DNA from: an uncultured Flavobacterium sp.
GTDB lineage: Bacteria > Bacteroidota > Bacteroidia > Flavobacteriales > Flavobacteriaceae
Assembly (NCBI RefSeq): GCF_946481155.1
Contig: NZ_CAMLMK010000003.1
Span: 1 to 64,000, forward strand
Reading direction: 5' to 3'
DNA: 64,000 bases
Every line of letters starts with the position of its first letter. Position 1 is the stretch's first letter. Below are positions 1-11,748 of the stretch, piece after piece. The translations under genes were made by a program, and so were the position numbers. The notes under the pieces are model-generated. The model was not told the DNA's origin. It searched no databases and saw only the letters and a list, made by a program, of their open reading frames with translations.

Positions 1-2133
1 AACAACGTTTATAAATATACCGCTAAAGGAAATTTAGTAGCCGTAATCTCTAACGGAACTGCCGTTTTGGGGTTAGGCGATATCGGTCCTGAAGCCTCAA
101 AACCAGTAATGGAAGGAAAAGGACTTTTGTTCAAAATCTTTGCCGATATTGATGTTTTTGACATCGAAGTCGATACTAAAGACGTTGAGAAATTCATCGA
201 AACCGTAAAAAATATAGCGCCTACTTTTGGCGGAATCAACTTAGAAGATATCAAAGCGCCGGAATCCTTCGAAATCGAAAGACGCCTGGTTGAGGAACTG
301 AATATTCCCGTAATGCACGACGACCAACATGGAACGGCGATTATTTCTGCTGCAGCCTTACTAAATGCAGTAGAGTTGGCCGGAAAGAAAATGGAGGATG
401 TACGAGTAGTGATTTCCGGAGCGGGATCGGCAGCGATTGCCTGTGCGAACCTATATGTTTCCTTTGGCGTTCAGCCAGAAAATATCGTAATGTTCAACAG
501 TAAAGGTGCCTTACGCAAAGACGATCCGAAAATTTCGGACATGCAGCGTAAGTATGCTACAGATAAGACCTATGATTCCTTAGGTGACGCGATGAAAAAC
601 GCCGATGTTTTCATCGGACTGTCTTCGGGAGATATTGTATCACCGGAAATGCTTTTAGGCATGGCAGACAATCCTGTGGTTTTCGCTATGGCTAATCCAA
701 CACCAGAGATCAATTATGATTTAGCAATTGCTACGCGAAAAGATATTATCATGGCAACGGGCCGTTCGGACCATCCTAACCAGGTGAACAACGTTTTGGG
801 ATTCCCGTTTATTTTCCGTGGAGCGCTGGATGTTCGTGCGACAAAAATCAATGAGGAAATGAAGAAGGCAGCGGTAATTGCTCTGGCGAATCTTGCGAAA
901 GCTTCCGTTCCCGAGCAGGTAAATATCGCTTATGGTGAAACCAAATTAACATTCGGTCGTGATTATATCATTCCAAAACCGTTTGACCCGAGACTGATTG
1001 CCGAAGTTCCGCCGGCCGTAGCAAAAGCTGCAATGGAATCAGGAGTAGCCTTGGCGCCAATTACCGATTGGGATAAATACCGTGATGAATTATTAGAGCG
1101 AATGGGTTCGGATAATAAAATGGTACGTTTGTTAATCAATCGCGCGAAAACCGATCCGAAGAAAGTAATTTTTGCGGAAGCCGATCATTTGGATGTGTTG
1201 AAAGCGGCACAGATTGTAATGGAGGAAGGTATCGGGACACCAATACTTTTAGGGAATAAAGAAACGATTCTTGAACTTAAAGAAGAAATAGGTTTTGATG
1301 AAGACGTGATCATCATCGATCCAAAAACAAAAGAAGAAGAAGAGCGAAGAAATCGTTTTGCCAATGCATATTGGGAATCAAGAAGAAGAAGAGGAACCTC
1401 ATTATTGGATGCACAAAAATGGATGCGCGAGCGTAATTATTTCGCCGCAATGATGGTGAACGAAGGAGAAGCCGATGCTTTGGTGACAGGCTACTCCAGA
1501 AGTTACCCGACAGTAGTAAAACCAATAATGGAACTGATTCCAAAGCAACAGGGAGTAACAAGAATTGCCACTACCAATATGATGATGACCAAACGCGGTC
1601 CGATTTTTTTGGCGGATACAGCCATCAATACAAATCCGACCGCGGAAGATTTGGCAAGAATTGCATTAATGACCGCCAAAACAGTAAGAATGTTCGGAAT
1701 GGAGCCGGTAATTGCCATGGTTTCGTTCTCTAACTTCGGGTCGTCAAAGGATGACAGCGCCGTAAAAATCAGAAAAGCCGTGCAGATATTACACGAGCAC
1801 CATCCGGATCTGATTGTTGATGGTGAAATCCAAACCGATTTTGCGCTAAACCAGGAAATGCTTGCAAGCAAGTTCCCATTCTCGAAATTGGCGAATAAAA
1901 AAGTAAATACGCTGGTGTTTCCAAATCTGGATGCAGCCAATATTACCTATAAAATGCTGAAAGAGCTAAACAAAGTGATGTCTATCGGGCCAATCATGTT
2001 AGGGTTGGACAAACCGGTACACATTTTCCAATTGGGAGCCAGTGTAGAAGAAATGGTAAATATGGCAGCCGTAGCGGTGGTAGATGCTCAGGAAAAAGAG
2101 AAAAGACTTAAACAGGCACAACTAAAAAAATAA
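1..2133 (+). CDS. maeB: NADP-dependent malic enzyme with C-terminal phosphotransacetylase-like domain (5' end missing)
   Basis: Oxidative decarboxylation of malate to pyruvate with NADP reduction. The frame is open from base 1, so the N-terminus (probably about 50 residues by comparison with the usual 760 or so) lies outside the window; 710 residues are visible. The first part carries the malic enzyme signature HDDQHGTAI and a Rossmann loop GAGSAAIACANLY. From about residue 370 the protein switches to a phosphate acetyl/butyryltransferase-type domain (ALVTGYSRSYPTVVKP, ending GASVEEMVNMAAVAVVDAQ). In MaeB-type enzymes that domain is regulatory (acetyl-CoA) rather than catalytic; this is family knowledge, not seen here. 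It lies 96 bp upstream of the ruvA start on the same strand. Confidence 0.95.
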   Translation, partial: NNVYKYTAKGNLVAVISNGTAVLGLGDIGPEASKPVMEGKGLLFKIFADIDVFDIEVDTKDVEKFIETVKNIAPTFGGINLEDIKAPESFEIERRLVEELNIPVMHDDQHGTAIISAAALLNAVELAGKKMEDVRVVISGAGSAAIACANLYVSFGVQPENIVMFNSKGALRKDDPKISDMQRKYATDKTYDSLGDAMKNADVFIGLSSGDIVSPEMLLGMADNPVVFAMANPTPEINYDLAIATRKDIIMATGRSDHPNQVNNVLGFPFIFRGALDVRATKINEEMKKAAVIALANLAKASVPEQVNIAYGETKLTFGRDYIIPKPFDPRLIAEVPPAVAKAAMESGVALAPITDWDKYRDELLERMGSDNKMVRLLINRAKTDPKKVIFAEADHLDVLKAAQIVMEEGIGTPILLGNKETILELKEEIGFDEDVIIIDPKTKEEEERRNRFANAYWESRRRRGTSLLDAQKWMRERNYFAAMMVNEGEADALVTGYSRSYPTVVKPIMELIPKQQGVTRIATTNMMMTKRGPIFLADTAINTNPTAEDLARIALMTAKTVRMFGMEPVIAMVSFSNFGSSKDDSAVKIRKAVQILHEHHPDLIVDGEIQTDFALNQEMLASKFPFSKLANKKVNTLVFPNLDAANITYKMLKELNKVMSIGPIMLGLDKPVHIFQLGASVEEMVNMAAVAVVDAQEKEKRLKQAQLKK

Positions 2134-2229
2134 TCAGGAGCAAGCTTTAATCGGATAATTGTGAACTTCATCTGTTCTGATTATCAGGATAAAAGATTTT
2201 TCTTATTTTTGATTGATGAATCAACACAT

Positions 2230-2811
2230 ATGATAGCACATATTCAGGGGAAATTAGTGGAAAAAACACCTACCGAAGTTGTAATTGACTGTAATGGAGT
2301 AGGTTATCATATTAATATTTCGTTACACACTTTTTCATTGCTGCCCGATTCTGAAAACCTGAAGCTGTTTACATTCCTTCAGATTAAGGAAGATGCTCAT
2401 ACTTTGTTTGGTTTTGTCGAAAAAGCGGAAAGAGAACTTTTTAAATTATTGCTGTCTGTTTCCGGTGTAGGAGCGAGTACAGCCCGAACCATGTTGTCAT
2501 CCATTGCGCCGCAACAGGTTATTCAGGCGATTGCTTCCGGAGATGTGGGAACAGTGCAGTCCATAAAAGGAATTGGCGCCAAAACCGCGCAACGCATCAT
2601 ACTGGATTTGAAAGATAAAGTGTTGAAAATATACAATTTAGATGAAGTGTCTTTTTCGCAAAGCAATACAAATAAAGATGAAGCGTTATCTGCTTTGGAA
2701 GTTTTGGGATTTGCAAGGAAGTCAGCCGAAAAAGTAGTGGATAAAATCGTAAAAGAGAATACCGATGCTTCTGTTGAAACTATTATTAAACTAGCTTTAA
2801 AAAACCTTTAG
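2230..2811 (+). CDS. ruvA: Holliday junction branch migration protein RuvA
   Basis: DNA-binding subunit of the RuvAB complex that migrates Holliday junctions. The 193-residue product has the usual length and three-domain order: an N-terminal OB fold beginning MIAHIQGKLVEK, a helix-hairpin-helix region around residues 70-130 (SVSGVGASTARTML and IKGIGAKTAQRII), and a C-terminal three-helix RuvB-binding domain after a short linker. The frame stays open upstream to a GTG at 2161, but MIAHIQG is the family N-terminus, so the ATG at 2230 is chosen. sprA follows after only 4 bp if its TTG start is correct, so the two may be cotranscribed. There is no ruvB or ruvC nearby. Confidence 0.96.
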   Translation: MIAHIQGKLVEKTPTEVVIDCNGVGYHINISLHTFSLLPDSENLKLFTFLQIKEDAHTLFGFVEKAERELFKLLLSVSGVGASTARTMLSSIAPQQVIQAIASGDVGTVQSIKGIGAKTAQRIILDLKDKVLKIYNLDEVSFSQSNTNKDEALSALEVLGFARKSAEKVVDKIVKENTDASVETIIKLALKNL

Positions 2812-2815
2812 CCCT

Positions 2816-5800
2816 TTGAAAACGCTATACACTAACGATTTTTTCAGTATCAAGAAAATCAGCATGGTTATACTGTGCCTGTTTTTTAGTTTCACTATGG
2901 AAGCTCAGGTTGACGAAGAAGAAACGGATTCCGTTAAAACGGGTGTCGATTTAGGACAAATTCAGCTGCCTAACCCCCAAAGTATTACATCTGCATATAC
3001 TTATGATCCCGTGACGGACCGGTACATTTATACCAGTACAATGGACGGATTCAATATCAATTATCCGATTATCCTAACGCCTAAAGAATACGAAGAACTT
3101 CTTGCAAGGGAATCAATGCGAGAATATTTCCAGAAGAAACTGGACGCGATGGACGGTAAGAAAGAAGGCTCGGAAGAAGCCAAAAAAGATTTATTGCCAA
3201 GATATTACGTAAATTCCGGGTTGTTTGAAACCATTTTTGGAGGTAATACAATTGATGTAAAACCGACCGGATCCGTGGAAATGGATTTGGGAATCCGATT
3301 TACCAAGCAGGATAATCCGGCCTTTTCACCAAGAAACAGAAAAAGCCTGACGTTCGATTTCGATCAGCGGATCAGCTTGAGTCTGCAGGGGAAAGTAGGA
3401 ACCCGACTGATGGTTAACGCAAATTATGACACCCAATCCACATTTGCTTTTCAGAATTTAATCAAATTAGAATATACACCAACCGAAGACGATATTATCC
3501 GAAAAATTGAAGTCGGTAACGTAAGTTTCCCATTAAACAGTTCACTTATAAGAGGTGCGCAGAGTTTGTTTGGTGCCAAAATGCAGCTACAGTTCGGTAA
3601 AACCACTTTTACGGGAGTTTTCTCGGAGCAGAAATCCCAGACAAAATCTGTGACTGCTCAGGGCGGAGGAACTTTACAGGATTTCGAAATGTTTGCTTTG
3701 GATTATGACGCCGACAGACATTATTTCTTATCGCAATATTTCAGAAACAAATACGACGAGGCTTTAAAAACCTACCCTATTATCAGCAGCCGTGCTCAAA
3801 TTACACGTATTGAAGTCTGGGTGACCAACAAGCAAAACCGTATTAACGCCACAGATAATAACCTTCGTAATATTATAGCGCTTCAGGATTTGGGAGAAGC
3901 ACCGCTGACTAATTCAGCGGGGCAGGATATTACCAGAGAAGCTGTTGGTGTTGACGATCAGAATGTTCCCAATTTCTATGACGGTACGCCATTCAATACC
4001 CCGTCTCAAAACCAGAATAACCTTTTCGATCCGGCTTTCATCGCGACAGGCGGCGGACTCCTGAATGCAAGTGTCAGGGATATTGCTACTGCAGGAGCCG
4101 GTTTCAATCCGCCGGTGGTTATGGTGGAAGGACAGGATTATGCCAAACTTGAGAATGCAAGAAAACTTACGGCAAACGAATTTACTTATCATCCGCAATT
4201 AGGATATATTTCCTTAAATCAAAGACTTGCAAACGACGAAGTTTTGGCCGTTGCATTTCAGTACACGATAGGAGATGATATCTATCAGGTAGGAGAATTT
4301 GGTACTGATGGTGTCGACGCGACGCAAGTAAGTTCCGGAATTCCAACAACGCAGAGTTTGATCTTGAAAATGCTTAAGAGCAGCTTATCCGCCGTTAATC
4401 AAAGAGCACCGGATACAGATTTGACACAGCCTACATGGAATTTAATGATGAAAAATATTTATCAGATTCCTGGCGCCTATCAGTTAACTCAGGAAGATTT
4501 CCGTTTTAACATCGTGTACACAGATCCGTCTCCTCTGAATTATATAAATTTGGTAAGTCCTCTGCCGGTTCCGGATGAAGTTACCAATACGCCGTTGTTA
4601 AAAGTGTTCAATCTTGATAAGTTGAATTATACCAATGACCCACAGGAAGGTGGTGACGGATTTTTCGATTTTATACAGGGAATGACCGTAGATACTCAAA
4701 ACGGAAGACTGATTTTCACTACCGTGGAGCCTTTTGGTGAATTGCTGTTTGAAAAATTAAGAAGCAATGCGGGTGAGGATTATGATATCGTAGCTGCATA
4801 CAATGCAAATCAGACAAAATATGTTTTCAGGAATCTGTATAAGAAAACACAGGCCCTGGCACTTCAGGATAGCGAGAAGAATAAATTCCAATTAAAAGGA
4901 AAATTCAAATCAACGGGCGGCGATGGTATTTCCATTGGTGCTTTCAATGTGCCACAAGGTTCTGTAGTAGTTACTGCCGGCGGAAGAGTACTGGTGGAAG
5001 GTATCGATTATACCGTAGATTACCAACGAGGAAGAGTTCAGATTTTGGATCCTTCCCTACAGGCCTCCAACACGCCAATCGAAGTTTCCGTTGAGAACAA
5101 CTCGGTTTTCGGTCAGCAGACAAGACGTTTCTACGGATTGAATGTTGAGCATAAATTCAACGATAAGTTTCAGATAGGCGGTACGTTCCTGAGAATGTCG
5201 GAAAAACCGTTTACACAAAAATCAAATTACGGCCAGGAATCGGTTAACAATACCATCTTCGGACTGAATGGGAATTTTTCAACGGAAATTCCTTTCTTCA
5301 CCCGAATGGTAAATAAATTACCCAATTTAGATACCGACGTTCCTTCGAATTTGTCAGTACGTGGCGAGATTGCATACCTGTTGCCCGGAAATTCCAAAAA
5401 TGACCAGTTCAACGGCGAGTCAACGGTATATATCGACGATTTTGAAGGCTCACAATCCACAATTGATATGAGGGCGCCGCAGGCTTGGTCCTTAGCCAGT
5501 ACACCAATCGGTTTCGGAGGTGAAAAACCGGAAAATGACCTGACCTATAACGACCTAAGAGCAAAAATTTCGTGGTATACTATCGACCCTGTCTTCTACG
5601 TAGATTCGCAAAGACCTTCCGGAATTACGGAAGCTGATTTACGCTCGAACCGTGTAAGAAGGATTTACAGCGAAGAGCTTTATCCGAATACAGATATTGC
5701 ACAGGGACAAAGTACTGTTGTAAGTACCCTGGATTTAACTTATTACCCTGAGGAAAGAGGTCCGTACAACTTCAGTGCGGTTGCTGATCCAACCACTAAT

Positions 5801-8800
5801 ACACTTCCAAATCCGACCGACAACTGGGGAGGAATCATGAGAGCTATCAATTCCACTAACTTCGAGCAGGCTAATGTGGAATACGTACAGTTCTGGATGA
5901 TGGATCCTTTTTACGGTCAAAACCCGGATGACACAACTCCGATAACAAACGTTGGTAAACTAACCATCAACTTAGGGGAGATTTCCGAAGACGTACTGAA
6001 AGACGGAAGAAAATTATATGAAAACGGTTTGCCGGAAGTTGGATCTTCATTGCCAACCTACACTACAAACTGGGGTAAGATACCTGCGGCACAATCTTTA
6101 ATTTATGCTTTTGATGCCGACGGAGGAAACCGTGAAGTTCAGGATTTAGGTCTGAATGGGCTTACGGATAGTGAAGAAGCGGTAAAGTATCCGGATTTTG
6201 CTGTCAATCCCGATCCGGCTGCGGATAACTATGATTATTACCTAAACGCAAGCGGAAGTGTAATTGAACGCTATAGAAGCTATAACGGAGTGGAAGGCAA
6301 TTCACCGGTTGAGTTATCCGATAACAACAGAGGCTCCACTACCTTGCCTGATGTTGAGGATATCAATCGTGACAATACAATGAATACGATCAACGCCTAC
6401 TATAAATTTGAGATTCCGATCCTTCCGAATCCGGTTATCGGTCAGAATTATGTTGTTGATACAAGAGTTAATGATAATGTGCCAATTGCGAACGGAACTA
6501 CCAAAGTGCGATGGGTACTGTATAAAATTCCAATTTTTGACGCGACAGCAGCCAATACGGAAGGTTCTATATCCGATTTCCGATCGATTCGTTTTATGAG
6601 AATGTTCCTTTCCGAATTCCAGAATGAAGTGACATTACGTTTTGGTTCCCTTGACCTGGTTCGTGGCGAATGGAGACGTTATCTTTCTTCAATGGATACG
6701 GATCCGGACAACACCAATGACGATACCGGTTTTGATATCACTACACTGAACATTCAGGAAAACGGAAGCAGAAGCCCGATTCCTTATGTGATGCCTCCGG
6801 GTGTAGACCGCGAGCAGTTAAACAATAATAATTCCATTATCAATCAGAATGAGCAATCTTTGTCTTTGAAAGTATATTCAAAAAATGGATTGCCAACAGA
6901 TCCTTCAGGCGGTCTGGAAGAAAATGACGCCAGAGCTGCATTTAAGAATGTAAGCGTGGATATGCGTCAGTTCAAGAAGCTGAGAATGTTTTTACACGCA
7001 GAGTCTCTGCCTGTAGTATCAGCTGATAATCCGAATGGCGAAACCGATCCGATTGGTGATGACGAGATGGTTGCCTTTTTACGATTCGGAAATGACTTTA
7101 CGCAGAACTTCTACCAGATAGAAATTCCTTTGAAGGTTTCGGCACAAAATTCCCGCACGGCAGAAGAAATCTGGCCGGAAGAAAATGAAATCGAATTACC
7201 ACTGGAATTATTGACCAAGCTTAAGATTTTAGCCTTGCAGAATAGCCTTCCGCCGGATGATGATTTAACGGACGGCATTCAGTTTGTGGATGAGGCATTT
7301 TTAGGCTCAGCTGCAAATAAACTCACTTTGGGGATTAAAGGTAATCCGAATTTCGGTCTTGTGAGAACAATTATGGTGGGTCTGAAAAATAGAGATGCGG
7401 TTGGTCCGATCAGGGGAGAAGTGTGGTTCAATGAACTTCGTATGTCAGATATGGACAACAAAGGAGGTTGGGCCGCCGTAGCCAATATGGACACCAACTT
7501 CGCCGATTTTGCAAATATTTCTGCTACCGGTAGAAAATCAACCATTGGATTTGGAGGTCTTGAAGAAGGCCCGAACGAAAGAAGCAGGGAAGATGTTTTC
7601 CAGTATAATGTGGTTACTAATGTGAATTTGGGTAAATTGCTTCCTAAGAAATGGGGTATTCAACTTCCGTTCAACTATGGCGTGGGAGAAGAAACGGTTA
7701 CGCCAAAATACGATCCTTTTTATCAGGATATTGAATTGGAGCAACTGCTGGACATCACCGAAGATGAAGCGGAGAAGAGCAATATCAAAAACAGGGCGAT
7801 TGATTATACGAAACGTACCAGTATCAACTTCATCGGTGTGAAAAAAGACAGAGGGCCTGAGCAAAAACAACATGTCTACGATGTGGAAAACTTAACATTA
7901 TCGCATTCGTTTAACGAGATGCTGCATCACGATTTCCAGATACAAAGCTTAATTGATCAACAGGTTCGAAGCTCGGCGGATTATGCTTATACCTTCAAGC
8001 CAAAAGTGGTTGAGCCTTTTAAGCAGACAAAATTCATGAAAAAGAGCAGCTACTGGAAATTATTGAGCGATTTTAATTTTTCGTATCTGCCAACCAATAT
8101 TTCATTTTCGACGAATATCCTGCGTCAGTTCAACAGACAGGAATTCAGACAGGTGGACGTGGAAGGAATAGGTCTGGATCCTTTATACAGAAGAAATTAC
8201 CTGTTCAATTATAATTACGGATTCAATTATAACCTGACAAAATCGTTGCGTTTCAATTACACTGTTGCCACAAATAATTTAGTCCGAAACTATCTGGATG
8301 AGAACAAGCGTCCGATAGATGAATTGACCATTTGGGATGACTATTTCAATATTGGTGAGGCTAATTTACATACACAGCAATTGGTGGTGAATTATGATTT
8401 GCCAATCAATAAGATTCCGGCCTTAAGCTTTATAAAATCGACCTATTCTTATAACAGTAACTTCACCTGGCAACGTTCTTCCGATGCGCTTTCTTCGATA
8501 GAGCATACTAATGGGGTAGTGTATTCGCTTGGGAATACGATTCAAAATTCGGGCTCCCATAAACTGAATACTACTTTTAGCTTGGACCAATTATATAAGT
8601 ACATTGGTTTAACCGGCACTAAGAAAGCAGCTAAACCGGTTGCTAAACCTGCGACGCCAAAACCGGGGCAGAAGTTAGCCGCGCAGCCAACAAACACTGC
8701 CAACGAAAGAGGGCTGTTTTATGACAGAATGATTGGGATCTTAACTTCTTTAAAGACCCTGCAGGTAAATTATGCCCAAAACGAAGGGACAATGCTGCCC

Positions 8801-10075
8801 GGATATTTACAAAACATAGGATTCCTTGGAACGTCAAAACCAACTGTCGGATTCGTTTTGGGAAGCCAGGCAGACGTGCGTTACGAAGCTGCTAAAAACG
8901 GATGGCTGACTTATTATCCTGAGTTTAACCAGAACTTTACGCAGGTGAAAAATAAAACGTTGAATATCACCGGACAAATGGAGGTCCTGCCGGATCTGAA
9001 AATCGATCTTTCGGCAGATAGGGCTTTGAGCCAAAATTATTCGGAGCAATATGATGTTGACAGTAATGGGGACTATCATCCCCGTTCGCCATATGACTTT
9101 GGTAATTATTCGATGACTACTATTTTGATTAAAACCGCTTTTAGCCAGAGTGACGAAAATATGTCGGCCGCCTTTAACGATTTCCGTGAAAACCGACTGA
9201 TAATAGCAAACCGACTTGCGGAAGGCAGAGGAATCGATCTTTCCAATCCTTTGAATATTGATGCAGAAGGCTATCCTAAAGGTTTCGGAAAGAACAGCCA
9301 GGCAGTTTTGCTTCCAGCCTTCTATGCCGCTTATACCGGGACAGATGCTTCCAACGTAAAAACAGGCCCATTTAGGGATATCCCTCTTCCAAACTGGAAC
9401 GTTAAATACACCGGTTTCATGCGTTACCAATGGTTCAAAGATACGTTCAAGCGTTTTTCATTGCAGCACGGCTACAGAGCATCTTATACGATCAACTCGT
9501 TCCGTTCTAATTTTGAATACGACAGGAATCCGAACCCGGATGTTTCGTCGGGGACTGTAAACTTCCCTGTGAAAACCATTATTTCTAACGTTAACTTAGT
9601 GGAACAGTTTAATCCGTTAATCCGTCTTGATTTTGAAATGAAAAACTCATTCAAGATTTTAGCCGAAATGAAGAAAGACCGCGCCTTGTCGTTGAGTTTC
9701 GATAATAACCTGTTAACGGAAGTAAAAGGAAATGAATACATTGCCGGTTTGGGGTATCGTTTTAAAGACGTGACCTTCAGCACAACACTGGCGGACGATC
9801 CAAGCGGGGTAATTAAGAGCGATCTTAACCTGAAAGCCGATGTTTCTTTCAGACAGAATAAAACCATCGTGCGTTATCTGGATTACGATAACAACCAATT
9901 GGGAGGAGGGCAAAATATCTGGTCGATTAAATTTACGGCGGATTATGCCTTCAGTAAAAATTTAACGGCTATTTTCTATTACGATCATTCGTTCTCGAAA
10001 GCGGTTATTTCCACTACCTTCCCAATCACTAATATTCGTTCCGGATTTACGCTTCGTTATAACTTTGGAAATTAA
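2816..10075 (+). CDS. sprA: Cell surface protein SprA, type IX secretion outer-membrane translocon
   Basis: SprA forms the giant outer-membrane barrel (36 strands in the F. johnsoniae structure) through which type IX cargo leaves the cell, and it is required for gliding. The 2419-residue length matches the family (about 2400). A signal peptide ([14 protein letters not shown]) ends near residue 31. The body is rich in aromatic beta-strand sequence and ends [12 protein letters not shown], typical of a barrel C-terminus. An Ala/Lys/Pro-rich stretch near 8625-8690 looks like a loop. The only long-frame start is TTG at 2816; an ATG at 2864 would leave a shorter leader but is also possible. The identification is supported by downstream gcvH-VanZ-deoC-remB, the order known around sprA in F. 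johnsoniae. Confidence 0.96.
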   Translation: MKTLYTNDFFSIKKISMVILCLFFSFTMEAQVDEEETDSVKTGVDLGQIQLPNPQSITSAYTYDPVTDRYIYTSTMDGFNINYPIILTPKEYEELLARESMREYFQKKLDAMDGKKEGSEEAKKDLLPRYYVNSGLFETIFGGNTIDVKPTGSVEMDLGIRFTKQDNPAFSPRNRKSLTFDFDQRISLSLQGKVGTRLMVNANYDTQSTFAFQNLIKLEYTPTEDDIIRKIEVGNVSFPLNSSLIRGAQSLFGAKMQLQFGKTTFTGVFSEQKSQTKSVTAQGGGTLQDFEMFALDYDADRHYFLSQYFRNKYDEALKTYPIISSRAQITRIEVWVTNKQNRINATDNNLRNIIALQDLGEAPLTNSAGQDITREAVGVDDQNVPNFYDGTPFNTPSQNQNNLFDPAFIATGGGLLNASVRDIATAGAGFNPPVVMVEGQDYAKLENARKLTANEFTYHPQLGYISLNQRLANDEVLAVAFQYTIGDDIYQVGEFGTDGVDATQVSSGIPTTQSLILKMLKSSLSAVNQRAPDTDLTQPTWNLMMKNIYQIPGAYQLTQEDFRFNIVYTDPSPLNYINLVSPLPVPDEVTNTPLLKVFNLDKLNYTNDPQEGGDGFFDFIQGMTVDTQNGRLIFTTVEPFGELLFEKLRSNAGEDYDIVAAYNANQTKYVFRNLYKKTQALALQDSEKNKFQLKGKFKSTGGDGISIGAFNVPQGSVVVTAGGRVLVEGIDYTVDYQRGRVQILDPSLQASNTPIEVSVENNSVFGQQTRRFYGLNVEHKFNDKFQIGGTFLRMSEKPFTQKSNYGQESVNNTIFGLNGNFSTEIPFFTRMVNKLPNLDTDVPSNLSVRGEIAYLLPGNSKNDQFNGESTVYIDDFEGSQSTIDMRAPQAWSLASTPIGFGGEKPENDLTYNDLRAKISWYTIDPVFYVDSQRPSGITEADLRSNRVRRIYSEELYPNTDIAQGQSTVVSTLDLTYYPEERGPYNFSAVADPTTNTLPNPTDNWGGIMRAINSTNFEQANVEYVQFWMMDPFYGQNPDDTTPITNVGKLTINLGEISEDVLKDGRKLYENGLPEVGSSLPTYTTNWGKIPAAQSLIYAFDADGGNREVQDLGLNGLTDSEEAVKYPDFAVNPDPAADNYDYYLNASGSVIERYRSYNGVEGNSPVELSDNNRGSTTLPDVEDINRDNTMNTINAYYKFEIPILPNPVIGQNYVVDTRVNDNVPIANGTTKVRWVLYKIPIFDATAANTEGSISDFRSIRFMRMFLSEFQNEVTLRFGSLDLVRGEWRRYLSSMDTDPDNTNDDTGFDITTLNIQENGSRSPIPYVMPPGVDREQLNNNNSIINQNEQSLSLKVYSKNGLPTDPSGGLEENDARAAFKNVSVDMRQFKKLRMFLHAESLPVVSADNPNGETDPIGDDEMVAFLRFGNDFTQNFYQIEIPLKVSAQNSRTAEEIWPEENEIELPLELLTKLKILALQNSLPPDDDLTDGIQFVDEAFLGSAANKLTLGIKGNPNFGLVRTIMVGLKNRDAVGPIRGEVWFNELRMSDMDNKGGWAAVANMDTNFADFANISATGRKSTIGFGGLEEGPNERSREDVFQYNVVTNVNLGKLLPKKWGIQLPFNYGVGEETVTPKYDPFYQDIELEQLLDITEDEAEKSNIKNRAIDYTKRTSINFIGVKKDRGPEQKQHVYDVENLTLSHSFNEMLHHDFQIQSLIDQQVRSSADYAYTFKPKVVEPFKQTKFMKKSSYWKLLSDFNFSYLPTNISFSTNILRQFNRQEFRQVDVEGIGLDPLYRRNYLFNYNYGFNYNLTKSLRFNYTVATNNLVRNYLDENKRPIDELTIWDDYFNIGEANLHTQQLVVNYDLPINKIPALSFIKSTYSYNSNFTWQRSSDALSSIEHTNGVVYSLGNTIQNSGSHKLNTTFSLDQLYKYIGLTGTKKAAKPVAKPATPKPGQKLAAQPTNTANERGLFYDRMIGILTSLKTLQVNYAQNEGTMLPGYLQNIGFLGTSKPTVGFVLGSQADVRYEAAKNGWLTYYPEFNQNFTQVKNKTLNITGQMEVLPDLKIDLSADRALSQNYSEQYDVDSNGDYHPRSPYDFGNYSMTTILIKTAFSQSDENMSAAFNDFRENRLIIANRLAEGRGIDLSNPLNIDAEGYPKGFGKNSQAVLLPAFYAAYTGTDASNVKTGPFRDIPLPNWNVKYTGFMRYQWFKDTFKRFSLQHGYRASYTINSFRSNFEYDRNPNPDVSSGTVNFPVKTIISNVNLVEQFNPLIRLDFEMKNSFKILAEMKKDRALSLSFDNNLLTEVKGNEYIAGLGYRFKDVTFSTTLADDPSGVIKSDLNLKADVSFRQNKTIVRYLDYDNNQLGGGQNIWSIKFTADYAFSKNLTAIFYYDHSFSKAVISTTFPITNIRSGFTLRYNFGN

Positions 10076-10109
10076 CAGAAAAAGATTTTATAGTTCACCC
10101 GAATAAATT

Positions 10110-10117
10110 TACATTTG
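10110..10117 (+). promoter_or_regulatory. Putative gcvH promoter, -7 element
   Basis: TACATTTG matches the Bacteroidota -7 consensus TAnnTTTG and lies 20 bp before the gcvH ATG, downstream of the sprA stop. No clear TTG was seen at the -33 position, so the call rests on one box. Confidence 0.5.
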
Positions 10118-10137
10118 CTCAAACAAAAATAAACACA

Positions 10138-10518
10138 ATGAATATACCAGCTAATTTAAAGTACACAAAAGATCACGAATGGGTAAGCCTTGAAGGCGAC
10201 ATCGCAACGGTAGGAATTACAGATTTCGCTCAGAAAGAATTGGGTGACATCGTTTATGTTGAAGTAGAAACATTAGACCAGACTTTGGCAAAAGATGAAG
10301 TTTTTGGAACCGTTGAAGCTGTTAAAACAGTTTCTGACTTATTTTTACCGCTTTCCGGTGAAATTGTGGAATTTAACGAAGAGCTTGAAACAACTCCGGA
10401 AGCTGTAAATTCAGATGCATATGGAGCAGGATGGATGGTGAAAGTCAAAATTTCCGATCCTTCAGAAGTGGATGGCCTGCTTTCAAGCGAAGCTTATAAA
10501 GAATTAATTGGAGCATAA
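10138..10518 (+). CDS. gcvH: Glycine cleavage system H protein
   Basis: Lipoyl carrier protein that shuttles the aminomethyl intermediate between the P, T and L proteins of the glycine cleavage system in the cytoplasm. The 126-residue product is standard size. The lipoyl-lysine motif [12 protein letters not shown] is present, with the modified lysine at residue 63, and the N-terminus [16 protein letters not shown] is typical. It has its own TAnnTTTG box 20 bp upstream of the ATG. The genes for the P and T proteins are not in this window, so gcvH is a stand-alone unit here. Its last 11 bases overlap the start of the VanZ-like gene, which suggests translational coupling. Confidence 0.97.
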   Translation: MNIPANLKYTKDHEWVSLEGDIATVGITDFAQKELGDIVYVEVETLDQTLAKDEVFGTVEAVKTVSDLFLPLSGEIVEFNEELETTPEAVNSDAYGAGWMVKVKISDPSEVDGLLSSEAYKELIGA

Positions 10519-10891
10519 GAAACACTTTTTTTTAGCGTTATCCTGGACAATTGGAATTTCGGTTGCCTGCTTAATAAGTATGAGTAATGTGCCGAAGGTT
10601 TCCGTTTTGGAAAAAGATAAATACATACATTCTTTTTTCTATTTTGTCTTTTCCGTTTTATGGTTTCAATTTCTAAGTAAAAAGAAACCAGAATGGAGTT
10701 TTGCAGGAAATGCGATAATTATAATTGTTTTTGCATTCTTATATGGAGGGGCAATAGAAATTTGCCAGGAAGTATTTACTGCGACCAGAACTGCCGACGT
10801 TAATGATCTGCTGGCCAATGTTGCCGGAAGTATCATAGGAATCACAGCAGTACTGATCGTTGAAAAGTTCCGAAAAAGAGAGCTTAATTAA
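10508..10891 (+). CDS. VanZ-like family membrane protein
   Basis: A 127-residue integral membrane protein with about four hydrophobic segments. The VanZ-like signature is visible: [16 protein letters not shown] in the middle, and [27 protein letters not shown] near the end, a polar loop followed by a helix containing the DxxxNxxG-type motif. The founding member VanZ gives low-level teicoplanin resistance, but most homologues have no known role and I infer none. The start used is a TTG at 10508 inside the gcvH 3' end; an internal ATG near residue 25 would remove the first membrane segment. A strong terminator follows 17 bp after the stop. Confidence 0.85.
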   Translation: MEHKKHFFLALSWTIGISVACLISMSNVPKVSVLEKDKYIHSFFYFVFSVLWFQFLSKKKPEWSFAGNAIIIIVFAFLYGGAIEICQEVFTATRTADVNDLLANVAGSIIGITAVLIVEKFRKRELN

Positions 10892-10908
10892 AAAGCAGCA
10901 AATAAAAC

Positions 10909-10932
10909 TCCCGCTTCGGTGGGATTTTTTTT
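10909..10932 (+). terminator. Rho-independent terminator after gcvH-VanZ
   Basis: The stem TCCCGC/GTGGGA (one G-U pair) is closed by a TTCG tetraloop and followed directly by eight T residues. It separates the gcvH-VanZ unit from deoC, whose ATG is only about 12 bp beyond the T-tract. Confidence 0.9.
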
Positions 10933-10943
10933 ATTTTTATCAT

Positions 10944-11687
10944 ATGGATATAAGACAATATTTAGATTCAACCTATTTAAAAACAGCCTCGCAGGCCGGT
11001 TTGACAAAAGCCCAAAACCTGGAAGTTGTCAAAGGTTTTATACAGGAAGCCATTGATGAAAACTTTAAGCTGATCATGATCCGCCCTGATAAAGTGGCTT
11101 TGGCCAAAGAAATGATTGCCAGTGCCAAATCAAAAACTGCTATTGGAACCGTTATTGATTTCCCGAATGGAGCCGGTTTGTTGGAAGATAAATTGAAGGA
11201 AGCCAATAAAGCCATAAAAGACGGTGCTGATGAGCTGGATTTTGTAATTAATTATGAAGCTTTCAAACGGGGAGAAATCAATCTTGTCAAAAAAGAAGTG
11301 CTCGAAGGGACCACTTTGGGGCTTCTGCATAACAAAATTGTGAAGTGGATTATTGAAGTTGCCGCCTTGAAAGAACATCAGATTGTACAACTTTCGGCGC
11401 TGATAAAAAATATAGTGATTGCCAATTTCAAGGAAGATCAATATGCTAATGTGTTTGTAAAATCATCTACTGGTTTTTATAAAACAGAGGATGGATTGCC
11501 CAACGGAGCAACGGTTCAGTCCATAAAACTGATGATCGAAAATTCCTTTCCGCTATCCGTAAAAGCTGCCGGCGGAGTAAGAACTTATGAAGAGGCTGTG
11601 GAAATGATCGGTTTAGGAGTTAAGCGCATTGGGACATCGTCGGCTAAAGCTATTGCAAACGGTGAAATTTCAAAAAGCGAATATTAA
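10944..11687 (+). CDS. deoC: Deoxyribose-phosphate aldolase
   Basis: Class I aldolase that cleaves 2-deoxyribose 5-phosphate to glyceraldehyde 3-phosphate and acetaldehyde in deoxynucleoside salvage. The 247-residue product carries the Schiff-base lysine in FVKSSTGF (K173), the second active-site lysine in SVKAAGGVRT (K207), and the aspartate in DELDFVINY (D99). The upstream frame is open to 10860 but runs through the terminator hairpin, so the ATG at 10944 (MDIRQYLDSTYLK) is chosen. It sits immediately after that terminator; a TATTTTTA sequence in the T-rich tail may act as a weak -7 element. The next gene is remB, 61 bp downstream on the same strand. Confidence 0.95.
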   Translation: MDIRQYLDSTYLKTASQAGLTKAQNLEVVKGFIQEAIDENFKLIMIRPDKVALAKEMIASAKSKTAIGTVIDFPNGAGLLEDKLKEANKAIKDGADELDFVINYEAFKRGEINLVKKEVLEGTTLGLLHNKIVKWIIEVAALKEHQIVQLSALIKNIVIANFKEDQYANVFVKSSTGFYKTEDGLPNGATVQSIKLMIENSFPLSVKAAGGVRTYEEAVEMIGLGVKRIGTSSAKAIANGEISKSEY

Positions 11688-11748
11688 ATGAAAGTCATAT
11701 ATGCTCTATCGTTTCGATTAAAATGCTAAGAGTAATAAAAGTAAACCA

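Noticed and set aside
8834..9430. 198-residue minus-strand open frame inside sprA
   Set aside because: It lies wholly within the coding sequence of SprA, has no recognisable domain or promoter, and looks like a shadow of the plus-strand codons.
10076..10137. Possible glycine riboswitch before gcvH
   Set aside because: The gap is only 62 bp and shows none of the conserved aptamer elements; just a promoter-like box.
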